Positions 26,503-34,356 of a stretch of 64,000 bases of DNA are shown here, one piece after another. The notes below the pieces were generated by a model that saw only the letters and a program-made list of their open reading frames with translations, was not told the origin of the DNA and ran no database searches. Position 1 is the first letter of the stretch. The number at the start of each line of letters is the position of its first letter. Position numbers and translations under genes: made by a program. Source of the stretch: Latilactobacillus sakei (lineage in GTDB: Bacteria > Bacillota > Bacilli > Lactobacillales > Lactobacillaceae); NCBI GenBank assembly GCA_002953655.1, contig CP025839.1, positions 1,054,001-1,118,000 on the forward strand, read 5' to 3'.

Positions 26503-28797
26503 TTAGTGCGAGGTTGTTATTGATGGTTGGCTCGTCGACTGACTTGTTGTCGGTGCACTTGACGAACTAGCGGGGGCTTCAGAAGAAGAACTTACTGTTG
26601 AAGATGGTTCACTTGGTGTCGATGACACACTTGAACTAGATTCAACAGAGCTACTACTTACTGATTCACTGCTTTCAGAAGAGGGAACACTTTGACTTGA
26701 GCTTTGTACCGAAATCGATGGTGTTGGTGTTTCGATGACACTATGGGTTGATGAATATGAGGAGCTCGTTGAAGCATCTGAAATTGCGGCGGTCGTACCT
26801 TTAACAAAGAGTTCTTTAACACCAGCAATCGTTTTAGCTTGAACTGAGCTAGGCATCGTCCAATCCGTATTCGAAACATTTTGTGAGAGGTAAACCATCA
26901 TTGCGCGGTAAATGTAAGCCGCAATGTTTCGTTCTTCCATGGTTAACCCATTTTCGAGCGGCTTATCGTAACCTGTCCAAACGGTAATGGAGTAATGTTT
27001 CGTGTAGCCGGCAAACCAACTATCTTTCGCGAGGTCTGAACTGAGTCCTGATTTAGCTAATTCTTCGCTTGAATAATCAGTTGTCCCAGTCTTACCAGCT
27101 TGGTGTAATCCAGGAATCTGTGCTAATGTCCCTGAGCCATTCTTGATAACGTCTTTCATCATATCAGTCATCATGTAGGCCGTTGAGTCTTTCATTGCGT
27201 CCGAGCCTTCAGAATTATAATTATGGGTAACACCGTCCGCAGTTTCAACTTTATTGATGTAAGTTGGTTTGTAGTATGTCCCACCATTGGCAAAAGCACT
27301 GTAGGCAGCTGATTCTTCTAAGGTTGAAACATTGCCACCAATCCCGTAGGCAAGCCCGGTATCTTCAGGAATCGTAATGCCTAAGCCCTTAACAAACTTA
27401 CGTGCACGGTTCATGCCAACATCTTCTAATAAGCGAATTGCGGGGACGTTTCGAGAATTAGCTAATGCATTACGCGCCGTAATTGTGCCCAGGTAACGAT
27501 TATCAAAATCATGAAGTTGAATGTTAGTGCCTGGATAAATATAAGGTGTATCTTGTAATTTTTGCGCGGTTGAATAGTTTAGATATTCAATCGCTGGTGC
27601 AAAGTCCATCATCGGTTTCATAGAAGACCCATTACTACGACCGGAAGAAACCGCTCGGTTATAACCTAATTGGACATCACCAGTTTTACGACCACCAATC
27701 ATGGCGACAATCTTACCATTGTTAGGATTAGTAATCGTGACAGCTGTTTGCATTTTATCATCTGGAAATTGGACGGTGGTATCGTCATTGACAGTCTCGT
27801 ATAACTTCTTTTGCGCGTCCATATCCATATTTGTATAAACCTTCAAGCCGTCTTTGTAAGGATCATAACCTTTTTTCTTGAGATCTGTAATCACTTCTTT
27901 AACATAGGCATCAGTTGCTTTAGCGTTCGTTGATTCATTGGTTTCAGATTTTTGTGCGACTAAACCAGTGTTAATCGGAACAGCCTTAGCTTCAGTTGCT
28001 TCTGCTTCGGAAATCTTATTGTTTCGTTGCAAGGCATCGAGTACTAAATCACGACGCGTCTTGGCCTGATCTGGATGTGCATAGGGGTCATAATTAGCAG
28101 GGGACTGTGGCATACCAGCAATCAATGCTAATTGGGGGAGGCTCAATTGTTTTAATGTCTTATCGTAATAGTATTTAGCGGCAGTTTGCATACCATAAAC
28201 GCCATTATTCAAGTAAACCTTATTCATATAGTATTCCAAAATCTGGTCTTTAGAATACTGCCGTTCAACTTGAACCGCCAACCAAGCTTCTTGTGCTTTT
28301 CGTTTGAGCGTTTGATCACTATTTTTCGTTGAAAAGACCGATAATTTAATTAATTGTTGTGTTAAGGTACTCCCACCTTGTAGCCCTAGCGAAGAGTGCC
28401 CCGTAATATTAGAAAAGGCCGCCGATGCAATTCGGACGGGATCAATCCCAAACTTTTCCTTATAAAAGCGCCGATCTTCGATTGAAACAACAGCATCTTT
28501 TAACGTTTGTGGGATTTGATCGCTGCTAGCATAAGTCTGGTTAGCAGCCCCTAATCGTTTGAAGGCTTTGTTGTTAGTGTCATAAAGGACACTTGCATTG
28601 CCGTTTTGCAATTTATCCTGTGTAATCTCCGGGGCATCTTTGGCATAATATGCAAATAAGCCAATCCCCGCGATAATTAGTGCTAAGAGGGCTAATAAGC
28701 CCCATTTGATAATACGGCCCAATAGCGACTTAGTACGCTTTTGGGTTGGTTTTTGGTGCCTTGTGACACGCGTGTTACCTGTTTGATTGGCAGACAT
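26503..28797 (-). CDS. pbp1A: Class A penicillin-binding protein PBP1A
   Basis: This bifunctional peptidoglycan synthase has a basic cytoplasmic tail, one membrane segment (about residues 32-52), a GT51 glycosyltransferase domain (EDRRFYKEKFGID near 107, GGSTLTQQLIKL) and a transpeptidase domain. The catalytic SSMK lies near residue 390 and KTGTT near 571. The C-terminal ~90 residues are a Ser/Thr/Pro-rich low-complexity tail, as in other lactobacillar PBP1A proteins. At 764 aa it fits the family. It follows recU with only 6 bp between them, as in Bacillus (recU-ponA). Confidence 0.95.
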   Translation of the reverse strand: MSANQTGNTRVTRHQKPTQKRTKSLLGRIIKWGLLALLALIIAGIGLFAYYAKDAPEITQDKLQNGNASVLYDTNNKAFKRLGAANQTYASSDQIPQTLKDAVVSIEDRRFYKEKFGIDPVRIASAAFSNITGHSSLGLQGGSTLTQQLIKLSVFSTKNSDQTLKRKAQEAWLAVQVERQYSKDQILEYYMNKVYLNNGVYGMQTAAKYYYDKTLKQLSLPQLALIAGMPQSPANYDPYAHPDQAKTRRDLVLDALQRNNKISEAEATEAKAVPINTGLVAQKSETNESTNAKATDAYVKEVITDLKKKGYDPYKDGLKVYTNMDMDAQKKLYETVNDDTTVQFPDDKMQTAVTITNPNNGKIVAMIGGRKTGDVQLGYNRAVSSGRSNGSSMKPMMDFAPAIEYLNYSTAQKLQDTPYIYPGTNIQLHDFDNRYLGTITARNALANSRNVPAIRLLEDVGMNRARKFVKGLGITIPEDTGLAYGIGGNVSTLEESAAYSAFANGGTYYKPTYINKVETADGVTHNYNSEGSDAMKDSTAYMMTDMMKDVIKNGSGTLAQIPGLHQAGKTGTTDYSSEELAKSGLSSDLAKDSWFAGYTKHYSITVWTGYDKPLENGLTMEERNIAAYIYRAMMVYLSQNVSNTDWTMPSSVQAKTIAGVKELFVKGTTAAISDASTSSSYSSTHSVIETPTPSISVQSSSQSVPSSESSESVSSSSVESSSSVSSTPSEPSSTVSSSSEAPASSSSAPTTSQSTSQPSITTSH

Positions 28798-28803
28798 GTT
28801 AAT

Positions 28804-29436
28804 TTAAACTCCTTTGTGGTGGCGTGCGATTAATTGATCGACGGCCTCTAAATAGGGAATACTTGGGTTTAATTGGTATTGAATTTCAAACCCATCGGCA
28901 ATAATCGCCGCTAGTGGAATTGATTTTCGACCACCTGTTGCTTGATTGTCCCATTGTGTAATCAATAAACTTGCCGGATACACAAATAAACGTTGCAAGG
29001 GGACGAACTTCATAATCACAAAACAAACCCCACCTTGTTGTAAGCAAGCTCTGAAATGATCAATTTGATGTTGGTGAAAGTTTTGGAATGGAAATGACGT
29101 TTTATTCTTAGTTTCCTTCGCTTCAAAATCCACATAGTGTCCCTGATAGATACCGTTATAATCGGTGGTTGAAGCTTGCTTAAAATAGGCTTCTTTAATA
29201 ACGGCTTGACTACGCGCTGGGTAATCAACCTTAACAATTTGAATAGGGGTGGGTTTCTTATAGATCACTGCAGCATCACGCAATCGATAGTACTGATTGC
29301 TATCGTTGATTTCTTCTTCTAATGACATACCACGTTTACCATATAAAGTGGTGGGACTAGTATGTCGCCCTTGCTTTTTAGGCTGTTTTGTTTCATGATT
29401 TGAATAGGGCTGTCCGTTTGGATAATGAAAGGCCAT
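28804..29436 (-). CDS. recU: Holliday junction resolvase RecU
   Basis: RecU resolves recombination intermediates and aids chromosome segregation. The N-terminus FHYPNGQPY, the GKRGMSLEEEINDSNQYY block, the nuclease core YNGIYQGHYVDFEAKETKNKTSFPF (Asp, Glu, Lys of the PD-(D/E)xK fold) and FHQHQIDHF are diagnostic. The ATG at 29436 follows a TTG by one codon, and the AGGAG upstream would suit either. The gene is divergent from ypsA-gpsB and upstream of pbp1A, the standard Firmicutes arrangement that couples repair and cell wall genes. Confidence 0.95.
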   Translation of the reverse strand: MAFHYPNGQPYSNHETKQPKKQGRHTSPTTLYGKRGMSLEEEINDSNQYYRLRDAAVIYKKPTPIQIVKVDYPARSQAVIKEAYFKQASTTDYNGIYQGHYVDFEAKETKNKTSFPFQNFHQHQIDHFRACLQQGGVCFVIMKFVPLQRLFVYPASLLITQWDNQATGGRKSIPLAAIIADGFEIQYQLNPSIPYLEAVDQLIARHHKGV

Positions 29437-29511
29437 CAAGAATCACACTCCTGTGAAACTATTATAGCAATATTCATTCAAATTTAAAATCATTAGGTGG
29501 AGGACTGACAA

Positions 29512-30072
29512 TTGAAACGACTATGGTTAACTGGCTATCGAAGCTATGAACTCGGTGTTTTTGGCGAATCTGATGAGAAACTTAAAGTTATTAAATATTC
29601 TTTAAAAAAACAACTTAATAATTACCTCGATGATGGCTTAGAATGGCTTATTACCGGGGGTCAGATGGGTATCGAACAGTGGGGAATTCAAGTTGCACAA
29701 GAACTTAAAATAGATTATCCTGAGTTGAAGGTTGCGATGATGCTACCGTTTAGTGATTTTGGTCAACAGTGGAACGAACAAAATCAGGGCACGTTGATGA
29801 CGTTAAAAGCCCAGGTCGACTTTTGCGAACCCGTCATTAAAGCCCCGTATTCTGGGCCCCAACAGTTGCGCCAATATCAACAGTTTATGCTGACCCATAC
29901 GGATGGGGCATTATTGTACTATGATCGTGAGGCACCTGGTAAACCAGAATACGATGCTAAAGCAATTGAGACCTATCAAGAACAACATGAGTATCCCAAT
30001 AATCAGGTCGATTTTTTTGAACTGCAAGATTTAGCAAACGAGTTGGCGGAGTTAGAGAATCAAGCTTTTTAA
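29512..30072 (+). CDS. ypsA: YpsA, SLOG-superfamily protein (DUF1273)
   Basis: The TTG start is fixed by GGTGGAGG 8 bp upstream. The protein (186 aa) begins MKRLWLTGYRSYELGVF and contains the LITGGQMGIEQWG and MMLPF motifs typical of the SLOG/Rossmann-like YpsA family. Bacillus and Staphylococcus YpsA are linked to cell division; the ligand is not known. It is followed by gpsB, its usual partner. Confidence 0.9.
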   Translation: MKRLWLTGYRSYELGVFGESDEKLKVIKYSLKKQLNNYLDDGLEWLITGGQMGIEQWGIQVAQELKIDYPELKVAMMLPFSDFGQQWNEQNQGTLMTLKAQVDFCEPVIKAPYSGPQQLRQYQQFMLTHTDGALLYYDREAPGKPEYDAKAIETYQEQHEYPNNQVDFFELQDLANELAELENQAF

Positions 30073-30107
30073 GGCTTTTAATTCTTTAATAACTTTAATA
30101 ACTTTGC

Positions 30108-30113
30108 TATAAT
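30108..30113 (+). promoter_or_regulatory. Candidate -10 box for gpsB
   Basis: TATAAT lies 39 bp before the gpsB ATG. Upstream is a direct repeat of TTTAATAAC with no clear -35 hexamer. Confidence 0.4.
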
Positions 30114-30151
30114 GGGATTTATGGTATATTTATTATAAATGAGGTGTCAAA

Positions 30152-30532
30152 ATGGATAATCAATTAGAAATCGAATTAAACCCAACTGAAATTTTGAAAA
30201 AAGAATTCAAGTCAAAAATGCGCGGCTATGATCCTGAAGAAGTCGACGGTTATTTAGATTTAGTGATTAAAGATTACCAAACTTATCAAGAAAATATCGA
30301 TCGTTTAACGGCCGATAATACCCGCTTATTTAACAAGGTTGAAGAACTTAATCGTCAACTGAGCGCTTCTGACAGTGTTAAAGAAGTCAAGCCACAACAG
30401 GCTTCAGCAGCAACTAACTATGATATTTTGAAACGTTTATCAAATCTTGAACGTCACGTATTTGGGGCTAAGTTAAGCGACCAAAATGGTGCCGCTCAAA
30501 CAAGAGTTCAAAATCATTCACAATTTGATTAG
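30152..30532 (+). CDS. gpsB: GpsB cell division protein
   Basis: GpsB is a small DivIVA-like adaptor that links PBP1A and other wall enzymes to the division site. The N-terminal domain shows LNPTEILKKEFKSKMRGYDPEEVDGYLDLVIKDY, with the YDPEEVD motif and the groove that binds penicillin-binding proteins. A coiled coil follows (about residues 45-75), then a variable linker and a short C-terminal helix (YDILKRLSNLERHVFG). The 126-aa length fits. Its location near pbp1A is typical and fits the shared role. Confidence 0.95.
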   Translation: MDNQLEIELNPTEILKKEFKSKMRGYDPEEVDGYLDLVIKDYQTYQENIDRLTADNTRLFNKVEELNRQLSASDSVKEVKPQQASAATNYDILKRLSNLERHVFGAKLSDQNGAAQTRVQNHSQFD

Positions 30533-30558
30533 ACAAATCGCTTAAGATGTACTATAAT
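30529..30558 (+). promoter_or_regulatory. Promoter of the RNase P RNA gene
   Basis: TTAGAC (30529-30534) and TATAAT (30553-30558) are 18 bp apart. The expected start near 30565 is a few bases upstream of the mature RNA. The -35 overlaps the gpsB stop codon. Confidence 0.65.
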
Positions 30559-30576
30559 AATATACATTGATTAACA

Positions 30577-30953
30577 TTTGTAAATCTTGAGTAATCGCGG
30601 TCTACATCAGTAGGCTGAGGAAGGTCCATGCCCGCACAGGCTGAGATGCTTGTAGTGTTCGTGCCTGGCCCAATAAGCCAGGGTACCTTAACGGTAACGG
30701 CGGAAAAAGCGCTAAAACTTCGGTCATGCGTTAATATCCTTAAATAGTGCCACAGTGACGGAGCGTTTGGGGAAACCCAAACGATGGAACGAGGTAAACC
30801 CCGCGAGCGAGTAACCCAAACTTTGGTAGGGGCGTCTCATTTATGGAAATGAACTAAAAATGAGAGTTCGTAAGAACAGATAGATGATTACTGAAGGAAC
30901 TTTCTTCCTGGGGAAGTTCTGGAACAAAACATGGCCTATAGAGGTTTACAAAC
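30577..30953 (+). ncRNA. rnpB: RNase P RNA, type B (Bacillus type)
   Basis: The catalytic RNA of RNase P matures tRNA 5' ends. Conserved parts in order are GAGTAATCGC, GAGGAAGGTCCATGC, GCTGAGATGC, TAGTGTTCGTGCC, GTGCCACAGTGACG, GGAACGAGGTAAACCCC with GCGAGCGAGTAACCC, TTTGGTAGGGG, AGATAGATGATTACTG and GGAACAAAACATGGCCTATAG. Helix P1 forms between GTAAATCTT at the 5' end and AGAGGTTTAC at the 3' end. The ends are set by that helix and may be off by a few bases. Its place between gpsB and the THUMP methyltransferase is the Bacillus order. Confidence 0.95.
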
Positions 30954-30958
30954 AGGTG

Positions 30959-30987
30959 GCTTGGGCTTTTGCCCAAGCTCTTTTTAT
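30959..30987 (+). terminator. Terminator of rnpB
   Basis: GCTTGGGC-TTTT-GCCCAAGC is followed by TCTTTTTATTT. Confidence 0.9.
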
Positions 30988-31021
30988 TTAAAAAATAATT
31001 TCCTAAGGGGATCTTTAAAAA

Positions 31022-32173
31022 ATGACTTACCAACTATACGCTACAATGGCAAGTGGTATCGAATCCATTACGGCTAAAGAACTACAGAATTTAGGCTACG
31101 AAACGCGTTCAGATAACGGTCGGGTTTATTTCGAAGGGGATTTGGCAGATATCGCCAAGACCAACCTTTGGTTACGCAGTGCCGATCGGGTGAAGATTGC
31201 CATCGGTCAATTCGAAGCAAAGACGTTCGATGACCTTTTTGAACAAGTGAAAGCTTTGCCATGGGACCAATATTTACCACTGGATGCTGCTTTCCCAGTA
31301 GCTGGTCGTTCTGTGCGTTCAACACTCCATAGTGAACCAGATGTCCAAGCCATCACTAAAAAAGCGATTGTTGATAAGTTAAGTACTGTTTATCACCGTC
31401 GGACGCGTTTGGCTGAAACGGGTTCTGTCTATCCGCTAGAAGTCAGCATCTTAAAAGACATGGTGACAATTAGCTTAGATACAACTGGTCCTAGTTTATT
31501 CAAACGTGGTTACCGTCTTGAAAAAGGGGAAGCGCCATTGAAGGAAAACTTCGCGGCTTCATTAATTCTCCTCAGTCGTTGGCAACCAGATATGCCGTTT
31601 GTTGATCCAACGACCGGTTCAGGAACCATTGCGATTGAAGCGGCCTTAATTGGTCATAATATCGCGCCTGGTATGCACCGTAAGTTTGCCTTTGAAGACT
31701 TTGACTGGATTGACACTACTGTTTTAGCTGATGCGAAGGCTGATGCTAAAGCACAAGAAAAACCAGATCAAGAACTTGAAATCTTCGGCTATGATATTGA
31801 CCAAAATATGGTCGATATTGCTAAGTTGAATGCTAACGAAGCCGGCGTCTTACATGATATCCAGTTCAAACAACTGGCTGTTAAAGATTTTAAAACCGAT
31901 TTAACAAATGGTGTCATTATCGCTAATCCACCATACGGTAAACGTTTGAGTGATCAAACCCAAGCGCGAGTATTGTATAAAGAAATGGGCGATACTTATC
32001 GTTCGTTGAAGACTTGGAGTAAATACATTTTAACCAGTGATTTACAATTCCAAGAATCTTACGGTCAACGTGCAACAAAACGGCGTAAACTTTATAATGG
32101 TCGGATTCAGACCGATTTATTCCAATATTGGGGTCGTCCAGTCTGGCCACGTGCTGAAAAAGCCGAAAAATAA
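31022..32173 (+). CDS. ypsC: THUMP-domain class I SAM-dependent RNA methyltransferase (RlmL/YpsC-like)
   Basis: This is a 23S rRNA guanine-N2 methyltransferase-like protein. The N-terminal THUMP domain (about residues 1-160, starting MTYQLYATMASGIE) binds RNA. The methyltransferase part has FVDPTTGSGTIAIEAAL (motif I, near residue 195) and the catalytic NPPYGKRL (near 301). The 383-aa length corresponds to the single-domain Bacillus YpsC form, not the long E. coli RlmKL fusion. It lies directly after rnpB as in Bacillus, with an AAGGGGATC ribosome site. Confidence 0.92.
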   Translation: MTYQLYATMASGIESITAKELQNLGYETRSDNGRVYFEGDLADIAKTNLWLRSADRVKIAIGQFEAKTFDDLFEQVKALPWDQYLPLDAAFPVAGRSVRSTLHSEPDVQAITKKAIVDKLSTVYHRRTRLAETGSVYPLEVSILKDMVTISLDTTGPSLFKRGYRLEKGEAPLKENFAASLILLSRWQPDMPFVDPTTGSGTIAIEAALIGHNIAPGMHRKFAFEDFDWIDTTVLADAKADAKAQEKPDQELEIFGYDIDQNMVDIAKLNANEAGVLHDIQFKQLAVKDFKTDLTNGVIIANPPYGKRLSDQTQARVLYKEMGDTYRSLKTWSKYILTSDLQFQESYGQRATKRRKLYNGRIQTDLFQYWGRPVWPRAEKAEK

Positions 32174-32180
32174 GAAATTT

Positions 32181-32218
32181 AAAGCATTTTCCCATTATCT
32201 TAGGGTAAATGCTTTTTT
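32181..32218 (+). terminator. Terminator after the THUMP methyltransferase gene
   Basis: AAAGCATTT pairs with AAATGCTTT, with an inner CCC/GGG and a T run. Confidence 0.85.
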
Positions 32219-32275
32219 ATTTGTCCAAAATCCATTATAATTAAGATTACTTCAATAATAAGGTGAGGGATCGAC

Positions 32276-33229
32276 TTGACAGTCATATTAGCAGCAGAAC
32301 CAATTCCTGAACAACACGTAGAAGATTTACAGCAACAAGGGTTAACCATTATCAATTTGGCTGACGTACAACCCGAACAATTCGCAACCATTGATATCAT
32401 GTTTGGGTGGAATAAAATGGTCGGGCCTAAAATCTTGGCTACTCCTAACCACCGCTTGAAATGGATTCAAGCCGCTAGTTCTGGTGTTGACTATTTACCA
32501 TTAGCAACATTGAGCGAACAAGGCATTATCGTTTCAAACGCCAAGGGTATGCACGCTGTTCCAATTGCACAAACCGTGATGAGTTATATTTTATATTTTA
32601 CTCGCGGTATTCGCCAAAGCTTGCGTTCTCAAGCTAATAAAGAATGGCGTCACCATGAAATTGGCCGCGCAACTGAAACGCTTGAACACCGAACGGTCAT
32701 GATTTTTGGCACTGGCCAAATTGGGCATCAAATTGCTGTTTACGCTAAGGCGTTGGGGTTGAGAACCATTGGAATTAATCGGCATGGTGAAAAGCGCGAT
32801 GCGTTTGACGAAATTTTAACGGATCAAGATTATCAAACGAAATTGGCTGATGCAGATTTCGTCGTGAACGTAATGCCGTTAACGCCGGCAACCAAAAATT
32901 TCTTTGATGTAACGTTCTTCAACACAATGGGTGAAGGACATTACTTCTTCAACCTAGGACGGGGCGCTTCAATTGATGAGACAGCGCTCATGGCACAGTT
33001 GAACAACGGCCATCTAGCGGGGGCCGCAATTGACGTTGCGCAAACTGAGCCGTTACCAGCAACGTCACCACTTTGGACCACAACCAACTTAGTGATCACG
33101 CCACATATCTCAGGTTACATTCCAGATATTCATGAACGACTCTTTAGAATCTTCGAACAGAATTTACCGGTCTTCTTAACGGACGGGCAACTCGTTGTTA
33201 ACCAAGTTGATTTATCAGCAGGTTACTAA
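32276..33229 (+). CDS. D-isomer specific 2-hydroxyacid dehydrogenase family protein
   Basis: This NAD(P)-dependent oxidoreductase reduces a 2-keto acid to a D-2-hydroxy acid; the substrate is not defined by sequence. The Rossmann motif GTGQIG lies near residue 145. The catalytic trio is the Arg in NLGRGASID (~226), the Glu in AQTEPLP (~257) and the His in PHISGY (~276). The TTG start follows AAGGTGAGG. At 317 aa it is slightly shorter than D-lactate dehydrogenase and lacks that subfamily's features, so it is probably not the main D-LDH. The gene is monocistronic. Confidence 0.88.
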   Translation: MTVILAAEPIPEQHVEDLQQQGLTIINLADVQPEQFATIDIMFGWNKMVGPKILATPNHRLKWIQAASSGVDYLPLATLSEQGIIVSNAKGMHAVPIAQTVMSYILYFTRGIRQSLRSQANKEWRHHEIGRATETLEHRTVMIFGTGQIGHQIAVYAKALGLRTIGINRHGEKRDAFDEILTDQDYQTKLADADFVVNVMPLTPATKNFFDVTFFNTMGEGHYFFNLGRGASIDETALMAQLNNGHLAGAAIDVAQTEPLPATSPLWTTTNLVITPHISGYIPDIHERLFRIFEQNLPVFLTDGQLVVNQVDLSAGY

Positions 33230-33273
33230 AAAATAAGGCTTAACACTGATCAGGTGTTAAGTCTTATTTTTTT
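33229..33273 (+). terminator. Terminator after the 2-hydroxyacid dehydrogenase gene
   Basis: AAATAAGGCTTAACAC pairs with GTGTTAAGTCTTATTT (one G-T pair), followed by a T run. Confidence 0.9.
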
Positions 33274-33641
33274 GATTTAAATTCTTAGGGTTAAAAATTA
33301 GGGTTGCACTTAGACCATAAATTTATCACACAATAATAACTCATTTTTGACAAGTAAAACGCCTTTTTTGAAATCCGTAATTTAAGACGTTTTAACGACC
33401 ACTTATCCGTTAATCAATCTGAAATGCGCTTAAAATGCGCCTCTCGCGATTGATGTGTTCTAAACGTGATTAGACCGGTCTTGGGACCACTTCTAGTATT
33501 CAGTGGTATGAGCGCACGCTTTTGGTAGAAAGAATGCGGTCGGAATCCCTTTAAATCAACGATAGTTAGGGGTGCAAAATACGACCGCATGGTTTATAAT
33601 GATATAAGTAAAAAGAATGCGGTCAAAAGGACGGAATTTTA
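33274..33641. other. Repeat-rich noncoding spacer before the recombinase gene
   Basis: These 368 bp contain no credible gene. They carry direct repeats (AAATGCGC twice, 33422-33440), a perfect palindrome AGACCGGTCT (33472-33481), an inverted repeat ACCACT/AGTGGT (about 33485-33508), and three copies of GAATGCGGTC described separately. Such density of small repeats is unlike the other spacers in the window and resembles recombinase or replicon control regions. Confidence 0.7.
33532..33624. repeat. Three GAATGCGGTC sites around the recombinase promoter
   Basis: Site 1 (33532-33542, GAATGCGGTCG) and site 3 (33615-33624, GAATGCGGTC) are direct repeats. Site 2 (33582-33590, CGACCGCAT) is inverted relative to both. 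A TATAAT (33595-33600) lies between sites 2 and 3. They could be binding or crossover sites for the adjacent recombinase, or operators for its control; neither is shown. Confidence 0.65.
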
Positions 33642-34226
33642 ATGCGAAAATCACGAACTAAAAAAGGCAAAAAATTAAACGTACAGCCTTTAAGGACCAA
33701 AGACGAGATTGAGGACATGAAAGTGATCTTACGACACTCCCAAATGGGTAGTCGGAATTATTTACTTTTTTTATTAGGCATCAATACCGGTTTACGTTGT
33801 TCTGATATTGTCCAATTAAAAGTGAAAGACGTGATCGAAGACAACCCGGTCATCGTCGAACAAAAAACAGGTAAGTGGCGCCAAATTAGTTTAACCAGTT
33901 TGCGACCTTACATTAGTTTATATATTCAAAATAATGAACTGACTGGTAACGACTGGTTATTCAAAAGTCGCGTCGGTGATAGTCACATTACAGTCAATGG
34001 TGTTTATCGTATGTTGACCGAGGCCGGCAAAAAACTCGGCCGGAACGATATCGGTACACATACAATGCGCAAAACTTATGGGTATTGGTTCTATAAACAA
34101 TTTGGCGATGTGCGGTCATTGATGATTGATTTTGGCCATTCAACACAAGAAACAACTTTACACTATATCGGGATTACGCAAGATGAAGTTTTAAGCAAGA
34201 AACAACAATTAGCAATCGGCCTTTAA
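33642..34226 (+). CDS. Small tyrosine recombinase/integrase, catalytic domain only
   Basis: This 194-aa tyrosine recombinase lacks the usual core-binding and arm-binding N-terminal domains of phage integrases. All catalytic residues are in place: Arg52 (TGLRCSDI), Lys75 or Lys78 (QKTGKW), His140 and Arg143 (HTMRK), His166 (FGHS) and Tyr175 (HYIG). It is therefore probably active. The size recalls FimB/FimE-type invertases and the short integrases found on lactobacillar chromosomes and plasmids. No phage, excisionase or transposon gene is adjacent. The RBS AAGGACGG precedes the ATG. The gene sits between housekeeping-like genes and may be acquired. Confidence 0.88.
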   Translation: MRKSRTKKGKKLNVQPLRTKDEIEDMKVILRHSQMGSRNYLLFLLGINTGLRCSDIVQLKVKDVIEDNPVIVEQKTGKWRQISLTSLRPYISLYIQNNELTGNDWLFKSRVGDSHITVNGVYRMLTEAGKKLGRNDIGTHTMRKTYGYWFYKQFGDVRSLMIDFGHSTQETTLHYIGITQDEVLSKKQQLAIGL

Positions 34227-34233
34227 AAAAGGC
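34219..34233 (+). terminator. Weak hairpin after the recombinase gene
   Basis: GCCTTT-AAA-AAAGGC overlaps the end of the recombinase gene. No long T run follows, so terminator function is doubtful. Confidence 0.35.
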
Positions 34234-34264
34234 TTGCCTTAAAGTGGGCTTCAAGGTGTATAGT
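34234..34264 (+). promoter_or_regulatory. MerR-type promoter upstream of the alcohol dehydrogenase
   Basis: TTGCCT (34234-34239) and TATAGT (34259-34264) are separated by 19 bp instead of 17. The spacer holds an inverted repeat CCTTAAAG-TGGG-CTTCAAGG (7 of 8 pairs). This architecture is characteristic of promoters activated by MerR-family regulators through DNA distortion. No MerR gene lies in the window. A second TATAAT at 34312-34317 might give a basal promoter. Confidence 0.7.
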
Positions 34265-34356
34265 AGAGGTATCAATTATATAAGCTGTAATTGTATTTAG
34301 AAATTTCGCTATATAATAGGAAGAAACACGTTCAAAAAAATTTGGGAGATGTTTTT

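Noticed and set aside
26560-26800. Repeat element in the Ser/Thr-rich part of pbp1A
   Set aside because: The AGCTCTGT-like repeated triplets encode the low-complexity C-terminal tail common in PBP1A proteins and are not a separate DNA element.
33642-34226. Prophage insertion
   Set aside because: Only a short recombinase is present; neighbours are metabolic genes and there are no phage structural, repressor or excisionase genes, and no tRNA gene for attachment.
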